In this document: in pieces, positions 1-11,373 of the stretch
Position numbering within the stretch: position 1 is the first letter of the stretch
Layout of the letters: every line of letters begins with the position of its first letter
Assembly (NCBI GenBank): GCA_021292105.1
Contig: CM037874.1
Span: 57,514,539 to 57,578,538, forward strand
Reading direction: 5' to 3'
DNA length: 64,000 bases
Source: Anadara kagoshimensis
Taxonomy: Eukaryota > Mollusca > Bivalvia > Arcoida > Arcidae
The notes under the pieces: generated by a model
The model's input: only the letters and a program-made list of their open reading frames with translations
Database searches by the model: none
What the model was told of the DNA's origin: nothing
Program-made: the position numbers and the translations under genes

Positions 1-2955
1 CTTATTAAGTTGCATTGTGCCGTGTCCTTGGTTGTGCTGACAGCTGTATCATTAAGTTGTATATGCCATGTCCTTGGTTGTGCTGACAGCTGTATCATTA
101 AATTGTATTGTGCCATGTCCTTGGTTGTGCTGACAGCTATATCATTAAGTTGTATTGTGCCACGTCCTTGGTTGTACTGACAGCTATATCATTAAGTTGT
201 ATTGTGTCGTGTCCTTGGCTGTGCTAACAGCTATATCATTAAGTTGTATTGTGCCATGTCCTTGGTTGTGCTGACGGCTATATCATTAAGTTGTATTATG
301 CCGTGTCCTTGGTTGTGCTGACAGCTATATCATTAAGTTGTATTGTGCCATGTCCTTGGTTGTGCTGACAGCTATATCATTAAGTTGTATTTTGCCATGT
401 CCTTGGTTGTGCTGACAGCTATATCATTAAGTTGTATTGTGCCATGTCCTTGGTTTTGCTGACACATATATCATTAAGTTGTATTGCGCCATGTCCTTGG
501 TTGTGCTGACAGCTATATCATTAAGTTGTATTGTGCCATGTCCTTGGTTGTGCTGACAGCTGTATCATTAAGTTGTATTTTGCCATGTCCTTGGTTGTGC
601 TGACAGCTATATCATTAAGTTGTATTGTGCCATGTCCTTGGTTGTGCTGACAGCTAAATCATTAAGTTGTATTGTGCCGTGTCCTTGGTTGTGCTGACAG
701 CTATATCATTAAGTTGTATTGTGCCATGTCCTTGGTTGTGCTGACAGCTATATCGTTAAGTTGTATTGTCTCGTGTCCTTGGTTGAGCTGACAGCTATAT
801 CATTAAGTTGTATTGTGCCATGTCCTTGGTTGTGTTGACAGCTGTATCATTAAGTTGTATTGTGCTATGTCCTCGGTTGTGCTGACAGCTATATCATTAA
901 GTTGTATTGTGTCGTGTCCTTGGTTGTGCTGACAGCTATATCATTAAGTTGTATTGTGCCATGTCCTTGGTTGTGCTGACAGCTATATCATTAAGTTGTA
1001 TTGTGCCATGTCCTTGGTTGTGCTGACAGCTATATCATTAAGTTGTATATGCCATGTCCTTGGTTGTGCTGACAGCTGTACCATTAAGTTGTATTGTGCC
1101 ATGTCCTTGGTTGTGCTGACAGATATATCATTAAGCTGTATTGTGCCATGTCCTTGGTTGTGCTGACAGCTGTATCATTAAGTTGTATTGTGCCATGTTC
1201 TTGGTTGTGCTGACAGCTATATCATTAAGTTGTATTGTGCCGTGTCCTTGGTTGTGCTGACAGCTATATCATTAAGTTGTATTGTGCCATGTCCTTGGTT
1301 GTGCTGACAGCTATATTGTTAAGTTGTATTGTCTCGTGTCCTTGATTGAGCTGACAGCTATATCATTAAGTTGTATTGTGCCATGTCCTTGGTTGTGTTG
1401 ACAGCTGTATCATTAAGTTGTATTGTGCTATGTCCTCGGTTGTGCTGACAGCTATATCATTAAGTTGTATTGTGTCGTGTCCTTGGTTGTGCTGACAGCT
1501 ATATCATTAAGTTGTATTGTGCCATGTCCTTGGTTGTGCTGACAGCTATATAGTTAAGTTGTATTGTCTCGTGTCCTTGGTTGAGCTGACAGCTATATCA
1601 TTAAGTTGTATTGTGCCATGTCCTTGGTTGTGCTGACAGCTGTATCATTAAGTTGTATTGTGCCATGTCCTTGGTTGTGTTGACAGCTATATCATTAAGT
1701 TGCATTGTGCCGTGTCCTTGGTTGTGCTGACAGCTATATCATTAAGTTGTATTGTGCCATGTCCTTGGTTGTGCTGACAGCTATATCGTTAAGTTGTATT
1801 GTCTCGTGTCCTTGGTTGAGCTGACAGCTATATCATTAAGTTGTATTGTGCCATGTCCTTGGTTGTGTTGACAGCTATATCATTAAGTTGCATTGTGCCG
1901 TGTCCTTGGTTGTGCTGACAGCTGTATCATTAAGTCGCATTGTGCCGTGTCCTTGGTTGTGCTGACAGCTATATCATTAAGTTGCATTGTGCCGTGTCCT
2001 TGGTTGTGCTGACAGCTATATCATTAAGTTGTATTGTGCCATGTCCTTGGTTGTGCTGACAGCTATATCGTTAAGTTGTATTGTCTCGTGTCCTTGGTTG
2101 AGCTGACAGCTATATCATTAAGTTGCATAGTGCCGTGTCCTTGGTTGTGCTGACAGCTATATCATTAAGTTGCATTGTGCCGTGTCCTTGGTTGTGCTGA
2201 CAGCTATATCATTAAGTTGTATTGTGCCATGTCCTTGGTTGTGCTGACAGCTATATCATTAAGTTGTATTGTGCCATGTCCTTGGTTGTGCTGACAGCTA
2301 TATCATTATGTTGTATTGTGTCGTGTCCTTGGCTGTGCTAACAGCTATATCATTAAGTTGTATTGTGCCGTTTCCTTGGTTGTGCTGACAGCTATATTAT
2401 TAAGTTGTATTGTGCTGTTTCCTTGGTTGTGCTGACAGCTATATCATTTAGTTGTATTGTGCCGTGTCCTTAGTTGTGCTGACAGCTATATCATTAAGTT
2501 GTATTGTGCCGTTTCCTTGGTTGTGCTGACAGCTATATTATTAAGTTGTATTGTGCCGTTTCCTTGGTTGTGCTGACAGCTATATTATTAAGTTGTATTG
2601 TGCCGTTTCCTTGGTTGTGCTGACAGCTATATCATTAAGTTGTTTTGTGCCGTGTCCTTCGTTGTGCTGACAGCTATATCATTAAGTTGTTTTGTGCCGT
2701 GTCCTTGGTTGTGCTGACAGCTATATCATTAAGTTGTATTGTGCCGTTTCCTTGGTTTTGCTGACAGCTATATCATTAAGTTGTATTTTGCCATGTCCTT
2801 GGTTGTGCTGACAGCTATATCATTAAGTTGTATTGTGCCGTGTCCTTGGTTGTGCTGACAGCTATATCATTAAGTTGTATTGTGCCGTGTCCTTGGTTGT
2901 GCTGACAGCTATATCATTAAGTTGTATTGTGCCGTGTCCTTGGTTATGTTGACTG
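1..2955. repeat. 47-bp minisatellite/satellite array, cut by the left window edge
   Basis: About 63 head-to-tail copies of a 47-bp unit built around TGCTGACAGCTATATCATTA and CCATGTCCTTGG. Copies differ by a few substitutions (for example GCCATGTCC, GCCGTGTCC and CTCGTGTCC subtypes) and occasional 1-bp indels. The array starts before the window and ends at about 2955, where the last copy decays into unique sequence. Short open frames inside it are periodic and are not genes. Confidence 0.97.
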
Positions 2956-3029
2956 TTATATAATTCACTTGTCAGTGCGCGCTAAAGACACTTCTGTAGA
3001 GTTTGAAAAAGAGTAGACCACCTGTGGCC

Positions 3030-3574
3030 GCTACAGAGGACGCTTACAACTACAAGTGTAGGTCAAAGGTCAAGGTCACAGGTGCAAACTAATACTGAAA
3101 TAATTATCTAAATAGTTAAAAAAAAACTATACACTTTTTGTATAGGCATGTTATATAAGAATACTGTAGGCATTTGCACAACGTAGAGTAGATGGAGCTC
3201 ATAGGTGTAAAGTTCAAGGTCATAGATGCGAATAGTTAATTATCTCTCAAACTATACTTTTTTGTATAGGCATGTATATTAGGATATTGTGGGTATTGAC
3301 CTAACAATCATTTTGATTTATAAATGAAGGCTATAGTTTGTTTTACCTTTTTAGCTGTTTATCAATAATATATTGTAGTTAGACTTTAGATATGTTAAAT
3401 GTAGCATTCTTAGTGCAAGTTATAATTAATTTGCAAAAACCCTTGCATATAATTGGCCCTTACTGTTGAAAATTTTGACATCCTCTTTAATTAATGTAAT
3501 TGACCATTGAAACTCTGCATGAGATATGTACTCAGCCTCAGGTGAGCCTTAAGGCCCATGGGCCTCTTGTTGTA
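3030..3574 (+). mobile_element. Degenerate copy of pearl-like element (3' part)
   Basis: Contains two worn copies of the ~145-bp core (AAAGGTCAAGGTCACA, then TTTTTGTATAGGCATGT) found in arrays at 23.0-24.3 kb and 48.1-50.2 kb. It ends with the same terminal motif, GGCCCATGGGCCTCTTGTT (about 3552-3572). The 5' limit is not clear. Confidence 0.7.
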
Positions 3575-4194
3575 TGATAAAACTGGATTCCAATACTGAT
3601 AGCTAAAGTAGAACGGATAGAAAATCACAGAAATTGAATTCTTACGCCGTGTAAAAAATCTGTTTTATGAAAATATAACTACAGGGTTCAACATAGGTAT
3701 ATGTCTATTGTAAATTTATCATTATCTAAAATTAGCAATGAAGTAATCACTCTCTGACATGAGAGGTATCTAATAATGATTCAGCATGTGTATTTTTGTT
3801 CTTCATACAATGTTTAACGTCAAACTGAAAGTTCTGGAACCATGAATCACAAACTATCTTCATAGATACACGTTGATAAAGTCCATTCTAAAGGGGCCAC
3901 TGATACCCTGTTTTGCCAAATCGGACCCTGTTTTTAAGGTCTCAGTGGGACCTGTTTAATATTACATGAATGCGAAAATGTTTATATTGTGTTTTAAGAG
4001 AAAAGTTTTTGAAAATACACCCTTTCTGAAAAATCCTAAATTAAATACTGCGATGATGAAGGATTATCAGCAGCGACCGACACGTGTAAGTAAACGAATT
4101 TGTACCCGTCTAATATAAAATCTGAAGAACGTAAAGTGTAAGAGATTTAAGCTCGTGATACATTTTTAAATGTAAGGTTATAATCAAAAACAAA
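3575..4194. other. Intergenic, nothing recognised
   Basis: AT-rich sequence without a convincing exon, RNA gene or element boundary. Confidence 0.4.
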
Positions 4195-4570
4195 CATACT
4201 AATCCATGTCCGAATCACAATCCAGAAGCAAAGTAAAAACTTTGGAACTGACAAGTTAGGTTAGACACGTGAACTTCCACCAGGGAAGTGAGGCCGGGTG
4301 CTCTGGAAGGGTAAGCACCTTCTGTTTAGCTAGCTACACTCGCCACGTGTGTACTAAAAAATTGTGTGAAAGGAACATGGAACTATATGATGTCAAATAT
4401 ATCCAGGGCAATTCTGGACACGGAGACATCAAACTTATCAAACGATACTGTGATGACGGCCATAAAACTTTTTGAGGGCCTTGATAAGCCTAGGATTGCA
4501 ATATCCCTGAGTCAACAATTTATTTGCAAGCAGCCTGCTTCGTTGTACAAAGTCCCCGTAGTGGGAACAA
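4195..4570 (+). mobile_element. Dispersed repeat family F, longest copy
   Basis: Starts near AATCCATGTCCGAATCACAA, then CGTGAACTTCCACCAGGGAA, then GTAAGCACCTTCTGTTTAGC, and ends near GGGCCTTGATAAGCC. Related partial copies in both orientations occur at least ten more times in the window. No terminal inverted repeats or target duplications are evident. The small open frames here are not supported as genes. Confidence 0.65.
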
Positions 4571-4832
4571 GCGCTATAAATGATTAAAGGCTCAAGAACT
4601 TAGAATGTCTAATACAATTCAAAAAGCCAGCAAGATATTTCTTAATGTTTTCATACAAATAAAAAAGCAGAAGTAATATGTCGATCAGAAAAAACACACA
4701 CATTTAAAAAAATCTTTATTAATCAACGACTGGCTCATCGTTTGTTTCAAAATCCATTGTATAATGTCTATATAAAAGATTTCTAAAGCATTGAGGATTT
4801 AAAAAAATATAATAGTAATAATAATAATAATA

Positions 4833-5080
4833 AACTAGAAAAAACTGTGAGCCATAAGCTCACAAAAAATACCCCCCGCTCCCAAAAATCCATCGAATCA
4901 AATTTTTAAATAGGAGATGCACATCTACATTATATCACAAAGATTGTGTGAAAGTTTCATGAAAATCCATTGAAGGGTTTAGGAGGAGTTGCGAATAAGA
5001 GATAGGTACCCTAAGGTGTAACGGAAGAACGGACGGACACCCCTATCACTAAATACCCCCACTTTTTAAGCGGGGGTATA
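4833..5080 (+). mobile_element. Dispersed repeat family G, copy 1
   Basis: A ~250-bp element running from ACTAGAAAAAACTGTGAGCC to a C/G-run end (ACTTTTTAAGCGGGGGTATA). An inverted copy sits at 63571-63817, near the other end of the window. Confidence 0.7.
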
Positions 5081-7060
5081 AAAAAAGGGGGGGGGGTATA
5101 ATAATAATAGAAAGAATTTCCTATGGATAACCGATATATATATATATACATGTTTAGACGAGGTTTGACGTTAAACATTATGTGAAGAACAAAAATATCA
5201 CAATTATATCATAATAGATAACAGTCATGTCAGTAACAGATTCTGACGTCATCACATATGTGATATTCTGTGATAGTTATCTGACTGGATAATATTGACT
5301 TTGACTACATGTGACAATGTTTTGTATACCGTGAATGCAGAAATCCCTACAGAAGGGTTAAAGCTCTCAAACTTTGGGTAAGATCTAGGAATCTTACTCA
5401 TGAGCGGTGTACCATTTACGGATCCGGTCTACCGATTTCGGTATACGCCAACCATTCACAAATCCAGGCTACAGCTCAGAACAGCTCGGCTAACATTCGT
5501 ACCTTTCTGACCATGTGTACCTTGCAACATACGAAGCTAGGAGGTTGACGCTGTTTCGGAGCTTGATCCGGTCTATACCGTTTACGGATCTGGACAACCG
5601 TTTACAGATCCGGCCAAGCGCACCATCTCTAAACTGATCTTCTCCAATAAAATAAAATTGTCGTAATTGGGGTGTGAAGAATTATTTAACTCTATTCCAA
5701 ATAATTTGCTACCTCAGATTCTAAACACATATGTTATTATGTTGGTTCGTTGAGTATATATATATTGACAAAAAATCGCAAGATCTTTCGTACAGCGTAT
5801 AAATTCTATAGTGGTATTTAAAGAACCACACGTTTCCTGTAACAGCTAAGCACCAGTAAAGCCCAGCGATTTTGCACTCACCATTTTGTTTCGCAGCAAC
5901 CCTACAGGTAAAAGTTTATAATCTCAGCATCACATAGGTAACATTTTCTAATTTTAGTTTGCAAATCACTATCCGCATTTTCACATATATTAACAAGATT
6001 CCTTTGTACAAAAACCTCACAATTTTAATGACAAGAACAGTGTTATACCTCGTTATTCTTTGGCACGATTCTTGTTTCGTGATTATTTTTATCCAAAGTT
6101 CATTTCCGGTTGAACCCTGCTCTAAAAGTTGACAAGCCGCCATCATGGGTTTCTACCGGTGATGCGATTCATATTTCGAAGTTTGAATTTTAAAAAGAAA
6201 AATTAATCTAATGGAGAAGTTATTTTGTTTTTGGTACTGATTTAGTGAGAAGAAGAAGGTTTGTATTTATTTACACTTTAAAAAACCCTCTATTATTTGG
6301 TATGTGTTTGGTTTTTGTTTATTTACGGAACTATGCTAACTGAGGATGATTGTTATTTCTGGTGAACATGTTTGACATTGAATGCCAGTTACAGGTCATT
6401 GTATCTGAGTGTATTATACATCTAGATATTTCTGTGATTCTTAGTAACATGCATTATTACTAAGATAAAAGGAGGAACCATCATCTTATGTTGTTCAGTT
6501 AGTCAGTTGTTTGGGTTATAACACGAATGTATCGTTTATGTATACAACTATGGGGAAAACAGAGATGGTAAGAAATCGGAATGAATTATGATCTTTATTT
6601 TTTTCTTACAAGAAATTTTGTCAAATTATAATCTCAATTTTTGGGGTTTTTCTTACAAGAAATTTTTTCAAATTATTATCTCAATTTTTTTACAAGAAAT
6701 TTTGTCTCAACTGAGCAGATCGGTATTAATAATTATGATTTCAATATTTATTTTTTCTTACAAGAAATGTTGTCTTCAAGGGACAAGGGAACAGGTGATT
6801 TTTTTAAGTTAAGTATACATGGGATTCTATTTCTTAATTTTTTCACATGTACGTGTAATTTATGTTTTGGTCTTTTGGCATATTTGGTAAGGGGTGTACT
6901 TATCTATCGTATAAAGGCGCTGACTAATAAAATATACATTTAGCGCGCCATTGCCGGTTTGACCTTAAATACTTAACGATAATGATAATTATGTCCACTT
7001 AACGTGTTTGGCTATCTCAAAAATCTTAACGTGCCCTTCATAACGTTTGACCAAGGTATA
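5081..7060. other. Intergenic, no supported gene
   Basis: Contains a short (TA)n tract near 5140, several loosely related copies of CGTTTACGGATC between 5400 and 5620, and T-rich tandem-like sequence at 6590-6780 (repeated TTACAAGAAAT). A 76-codon - strand frame at 5916-6146 has no partner exons and is not called. Confidence 0.4.
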
Positions 7061-8215
7061 GACATATGACCTTAATATAGAGGTGTTCACTATAGCAGGT
7101 TTTACTGTATAGACATATGGCCTTAATATAGAGGTGCTCACTATAGCAGGATTTACTGTATAGACAGTTGGCCCTTACATAGAGGTGGTCACTATAGCAG
7201 GTTTTACTGTAGACAGGTGGTCTTTATAAAGAGGTGGTCACTATAGCAGGATTTGCTGTATAAACAAGTTGTCACCAGAGCAGGTTTTACTGTATAGACA
7301 GGTGGTCACTAAACAGGTTTTACTGTATAAACAAGTTGTCACTATAGCAGGTTTTACTGTATAGACAGGTGGCCACTTTAGCAGGTTTTACTGTATAGAC
7401 AGGTGGCCACTTTAGCAGGTTTTACTCTATAGACAGGTGGCCACTTTAGCAGGTTTTACTGTATAGACAGGTGGCCACTTTAGCAGGTTTTACTGTATAG
7501 ACAGGTTGTCAATATAGCAGGTTTTACTGTATAAACAGGTGGCCACTTTAGCAGGTTTTACTGTATAAACAGGTGGCCACTTTAGCAGGTTTTACTGTAT
7601 AGACAGGTGGTCACTATAGCAGGTTTTACTGTATAAACAGGTGGCCACTTTAGCAGGTTTTACTGTATAGACAGGTGGTCACTATAGCAGGTTTTACTGT
7701 ATAGACAGGTGGTCACTATAGCAGGTTTTACTGTATAAACAGGTGGCCACTTTAGCAGGTTTTACTGTATAGACAGGTGGTCACTATAGCAGGTTTTACT
7801 GTATAAACAGGTGGCCACTTTAGCAGGTTTTACTGTATAAACAGGTGGCCACTTTAGCAGGTTTTACTGTATAAACAGGTGGCCACTTTAGCAGGTTTTA
7901 CTATATAGACAGGTGGCCACTTTAGTAGATTTTACTCTATAGACAGGTGGCCACTTTAGCAGGTTTTACTGTATAGACAGGTGGTCATTTTAGCAGGTTT
8001 TACTGTATAGACAGGTTGTCAATATAGTAGGTTTTACTGTATAAACAGGTGGCCACTTTAGCAGGTTTTACTGTATAGACAGGTGGCCACTTTAGCAGGT
8101 TTTATTGTATAGACAGGTAGTATTTATGTATAGGTAGGCACTATGGCAGATTTGACTTTATAGACAGGTGATCTTTATATATAATAGGAGCTCACTGTTT
8201 CAGGTTTTACTGTAT
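7061..8215. repeat. 34-bp minisatellite derived from a MITE end
   Basis: About 30 copies of a 34-bp unit (GCAGGTTTTACTGTATAGAC then AGGTGGCCACTTTA). The leftmost copies (7061-7260) are longer, about 57 bp, and keep the segment CTTTATAAAGAGGTGGTCAC. That matches the 3' end of the TA-flanked MITE family seen at 8984-9147, 35803-35968, 35997-36181 and 41673-41857. The array therefore looks like an amplified MITE terminus that later lost an internal piece. Confidence 0.9.
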
Positions 8216-8357
8216 GTATAACCACGATTTGTATTATTAGTTTGTTTTTCAGCAATATTTCACAGTTGTAACATCATGAATGGGAAGAAAGCAGGTGAAG
8301 GAATTATATATATATACACATGTTGTACATAGATCCTATCCTACATACACATAGTAT

Positions 8358-8801
8358 ACTGTACAGACCTGTCCAAAGTTGGGCCGACGAATTCGTACCG
8401 AAACGGCAGCTGATCTTGGCTTCTCGTCATCTATATCGCGACAACTGCAATACATATCTGTGTCGCTTTTCGACCACTCTCTTTATCACGGCCACTCGGC
8501 AGCCGTTGTCGCTTTACGGCCACTTCCTTTATCACGGCCACTCGGCAGCCGTTGTCGCTTTCCGGCCACTTCCTTTATCACGGCCACTCGGCAGCCGGTG
8601 TCGCTTTCCGGCCACTTCCTTTATCACGGCCACTCGGCAGCCGGTGTCGCTTTCCGGCCACTTCCTTTATCACGGCCACTCGGCAGCCGGTGTCGCTTTC
8701 CGGCCACTTCCTTTATTACAGCCACCCGGCAGCCGAGTTTCGTGTTTTTCCCCGTTATTTTCGTTGGCTCTGTGTTAAACTTTCGACAGGTCTGTACTAT
8801 A
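8358..8801. mobile_element. MITE family D with internal 46-bp tandem repeat
   Basis: The ends are inverted: TGTACAGACCTGTCCAAAGT on the left and GTTAAACTTTCGACAGGTCT on the right. The interior, about 8464-8740, carries six copies of a 46-bp GC-rich unit (CTTTATCACGGCCACTCGGC). Three overlapping open frames here reflect the stop-free unit and are not genes. Confidence 0.75.
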
Positions 8802-8983
8802 CTATCCCCTCTTCCTTCTGTTATAACATGTATCCAAGTATCACTATAGTTATGTGTGATTAGTTATGAAGTTAGACTGTTCCTAGTGTTTGATATGTAC
8901 ATGTATAACGACTGTCTGTGATTATATGATCAATGTTATAAACAAGACTGGGCTGGCTGTCCGTTTTGACCTGCAATTGAGAA

Positions 8984-9147
8984 TACAGTCAAACCTTCTA
9001 TAAAGGCCACCTAAGAGAACCAGTTAAAGTGGCCTTTATATACAATTCAAATAATATGAATTAAGAACAATTGGGAAAAAATTCTCCTGGCCTTTATAAG
9101 CAAGTGCCCCTTATATAGAGGTGGTCTTTAAGGCAGGTTGGACTGTA
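8984..9147 (+). mobile_element. TA-flanked MITE family C, copy 1 (164 bp)
   Basis: Begins TACAGTCAAACCTTCTATAA and ends GGCAGGTTGGACTGTA. The terminal inverted repeats are about 28 bp. The TA-CAGT...ACTG-TA ends are typical of non-autonomous Tc1/mariner-type elements. Confidence 0.85.
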
Positions 9148-9153
9148 TTTATT

Positions 9154-9463
9154 ATGGACCAGTACTTTGACGTAAAGGGATATCTGTTCCGTTTAGATAA
9201 TGGTGTACAGGTCCAAACCGAATGTTTAGATCATGGACCAGTACTTTGACGTAAAGGGATATCTGTTCCGTTTAGATAATGGTGTACAGGTCCAAACCGA
9301 ATGTTTAGATCATGGACCAGTACTTTGACGTAAAGGGATATCTGTTCCGTTTAGATAATGGTGTACAGGTCCAAACCGAATGTTTAGATCATGGACCAGT
9401 ACTTTGACGTAAAGGGATATCTGTTCCGTTTAGATAATGGTGTACAGGTCCAAACCGAATGTT
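9154..9463. repeat. 79-bp tandem repeat, four copies
   Basis: Four near-identical 79-bp copies, each starting ATGGACCAGTACTTTGACGT. The start points are 9154, 9233, 9312 and 9391. The array lies directly beside the MITE at 8984-9147. The high identity implies recent amplification. Confidence 0.95.
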
Positions 9464-9794
9464 AAGTCATCAATCATCATAAAGTGTGACTTCTCTATAT
9501 CATTTTTCTATACAAACAGATATATCAGTATTGGGTCCGAAATTACGTCATTTTTGCGAGAAAACATTGCATATAAATTCATAAATTTTGGTGAATTAAT
9601 ACTCGAATCTATTGCTAGTTGGTTTTTCACTAGTATCCATTGGAAATATACAAATGGTTTGAGGATATCACATGGTATTCTTATAAACCAGTTTATCTAA
9701 AATGTGTATATTGGTTGCTTTGTTGTATATTATTTAGTAGTTTCAAGTGCCTTTTATTCTTAATTTCTAAATTAATTCTAAATTTTACATGGGC

Positions 9795-9985
9795 GGGTAT
9801 AGCTAGCTAGGCTGGAGGCACTTACCCTTATAGAGCACCTGGCCTCACTTCCCTGATGGAAGTCCAAGTGTTGTAACTGGATTGGCCAGTTTTTAAAGTA
9901 TTTGCTTTTGGGATTGTGATTCGGACATGTTTGTTTTTGATTGAAATAATATTCTATTATTGTTCTAAAACTTCTTAGATTAGTT
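9795..9985 (-). mobile_element. Dispersed repeat family F, partial, inverted
   Basis: Reverse complement of the 5' half of the copy at 4195-4570. It carries GGCACTTACCC, CCTGGCCTCACTTCCCTG and GATTGTGATTCGGACATG. The stretch 9464-9794 before it holds no recognised gene. Confidence 0.7.
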
Positions 9986-10169
9986 TACCTGCTCTACATG
10001 AATTACTAGCCCTACATATATCCATTTGAAGTTCCTCCATTGTTTGGATCCGTATGTGGTTGTAATTTCTAATATATTATATTACATACCCTCTCCTCTG
10101 TAAGCGCCCGTCTATAAATCTATGTTTTCCATTGTGTTGGTTTAGTTAGTTACGTTAGTTTTGGTTAGT

Positions 10170-10413
10170 TACGGCACAGATCTGTCGAAAGTTTAACACT
10201 TACTGACTTAGCTAGCGAGATAGTGGCGAATTGACAGCTGATCTAGATAGCTCGTTAGCTATATATCTCAAAAGTTTTGCGACAGCTGATATATATCTCA
10301 TGAGCTTTTCGGTCCCTACCTGTCCATATTTCGGCCTTTCGCTTGCTTAGCTTTGAATCCTTATCGTCAGCTCAGTGTTAAACTTTTGTCAGATCTGTGC
10401 TATATTCAGACCC
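10170..10413. mobile_element. MITE family D, copy
   Basis: Imperfect terminal inverted repeats: CACAGATCTGTCGAAAGTTT at the left and AAACTTTTGTCAGATCTGTG at the right. The same end motif (GTGTTAAACT..GACAGGTCTGT) recurs near 8790, 33390 and 41440. Confidence 0.65.
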
Positions 10414-10440
10414 ATGATAATGAAAAATTGACAGTGGATA

Positions 10441-10991
10441 CCACAGGGGCCAGTTTCATAATACAATTTTAAAGCTACCCATAAGTATATAAAAAAGAGT
10501 AAACGGAACAACGAATCAGATCTTTGACTTGTAGGTGCTCCAGAAAAATTCTAAATTACTTTTTTAATTTTTGTCCGATCATCGTGATCTTGGTGTCATT
10601 TTGTTTCCAGGTAAATATTCTTTAAATTGACATTCAAATTTTGGACATAATTTAAAATCTTAATAAAATGTTAACAAGGAAAACACAGAAAAGCGTTGTA
10701 ATTTTGCCCGATGTAGCTAAGCCCGTCCATGTAAAAGTAGCTTTAAATTCGCATTGCAATCATGTTTTCACTATCAGCATCTGTGATAACTACAACTGCT
10801 GATGTGGATCGATGAACAAAATAAAAACAAAAGTGACACCAAGATCACGATGATGGGACAAAAATTAAAAAAGTAATTTAGAATTTTGTTGGAGCACCTA
10901 CAAGTGAAAGATCCGATTCGTTATTCCCCTTTACTCTTTTTATATATTTATGGGTATTTTTAAAATTGTATTATGAAACTGGCCCCTGTGG
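10441..10991. mobile_element. 551-bp foldback MITE with 6-bp target duplication
   Basis: The outer ends are CCACAGGGGCCAGTTTCATA and its reverse complement. Similarity between the arms extends well over 100 bp inward. TGGATA flanks both sides (10435-10440 and 10992-10997), consistent with a 6-bp target-site duplication. No coding capacity is seen. Confidence 0.85.
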
Positions 10992-11373
10992 TGGATACAA
11001 TGAGAAAATATTGACCAGCCACACACAAGTATTTAAATGGAATAACGCAACGTGTAGATGAAAAACGCCTACTTGGAAAACACCAATGAAATCAAGGACA
11101 CAAAACAACAGTCTTGAAAAGAGAACAACCCTGTTTTATGTTATCTGTAAATAAATTATGAAAACATAATAATAGCCTTTCAACTCGCGTTATTACGCCC
11201 TTTTTCGCATTATTACGCCTTTTAATTTTAATTATTTATGAGCTTAATAGGCTTTCGTAGGTTTGTGTCCCAACAAGTCGAAAATTAACATGGGGGTTTA
11301 GTTGGATGATTAGTTGGGCTATTTTCATAGACGCATGCAATAATAAAATCATATACGATTTCTTTATTTGAAG

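Noticed and set aside
1..2955. CRISPR-like repeat array
   Set aside because: Units are contiguous 47-bp tandem repeats with no spacers, in eukaryotic DNA.
5916..6146. - strand 76-codon frame starting MMAACQLLEQG
   Set aside because: The start context is good, but no in-phase partner exon or recognised similarity was found.
8320..8863. Overlapping frames of 103-156 codons
   Set aside because: They come from a 46-bp tandem repeat inside a MITE and show the same peptide in three frames.
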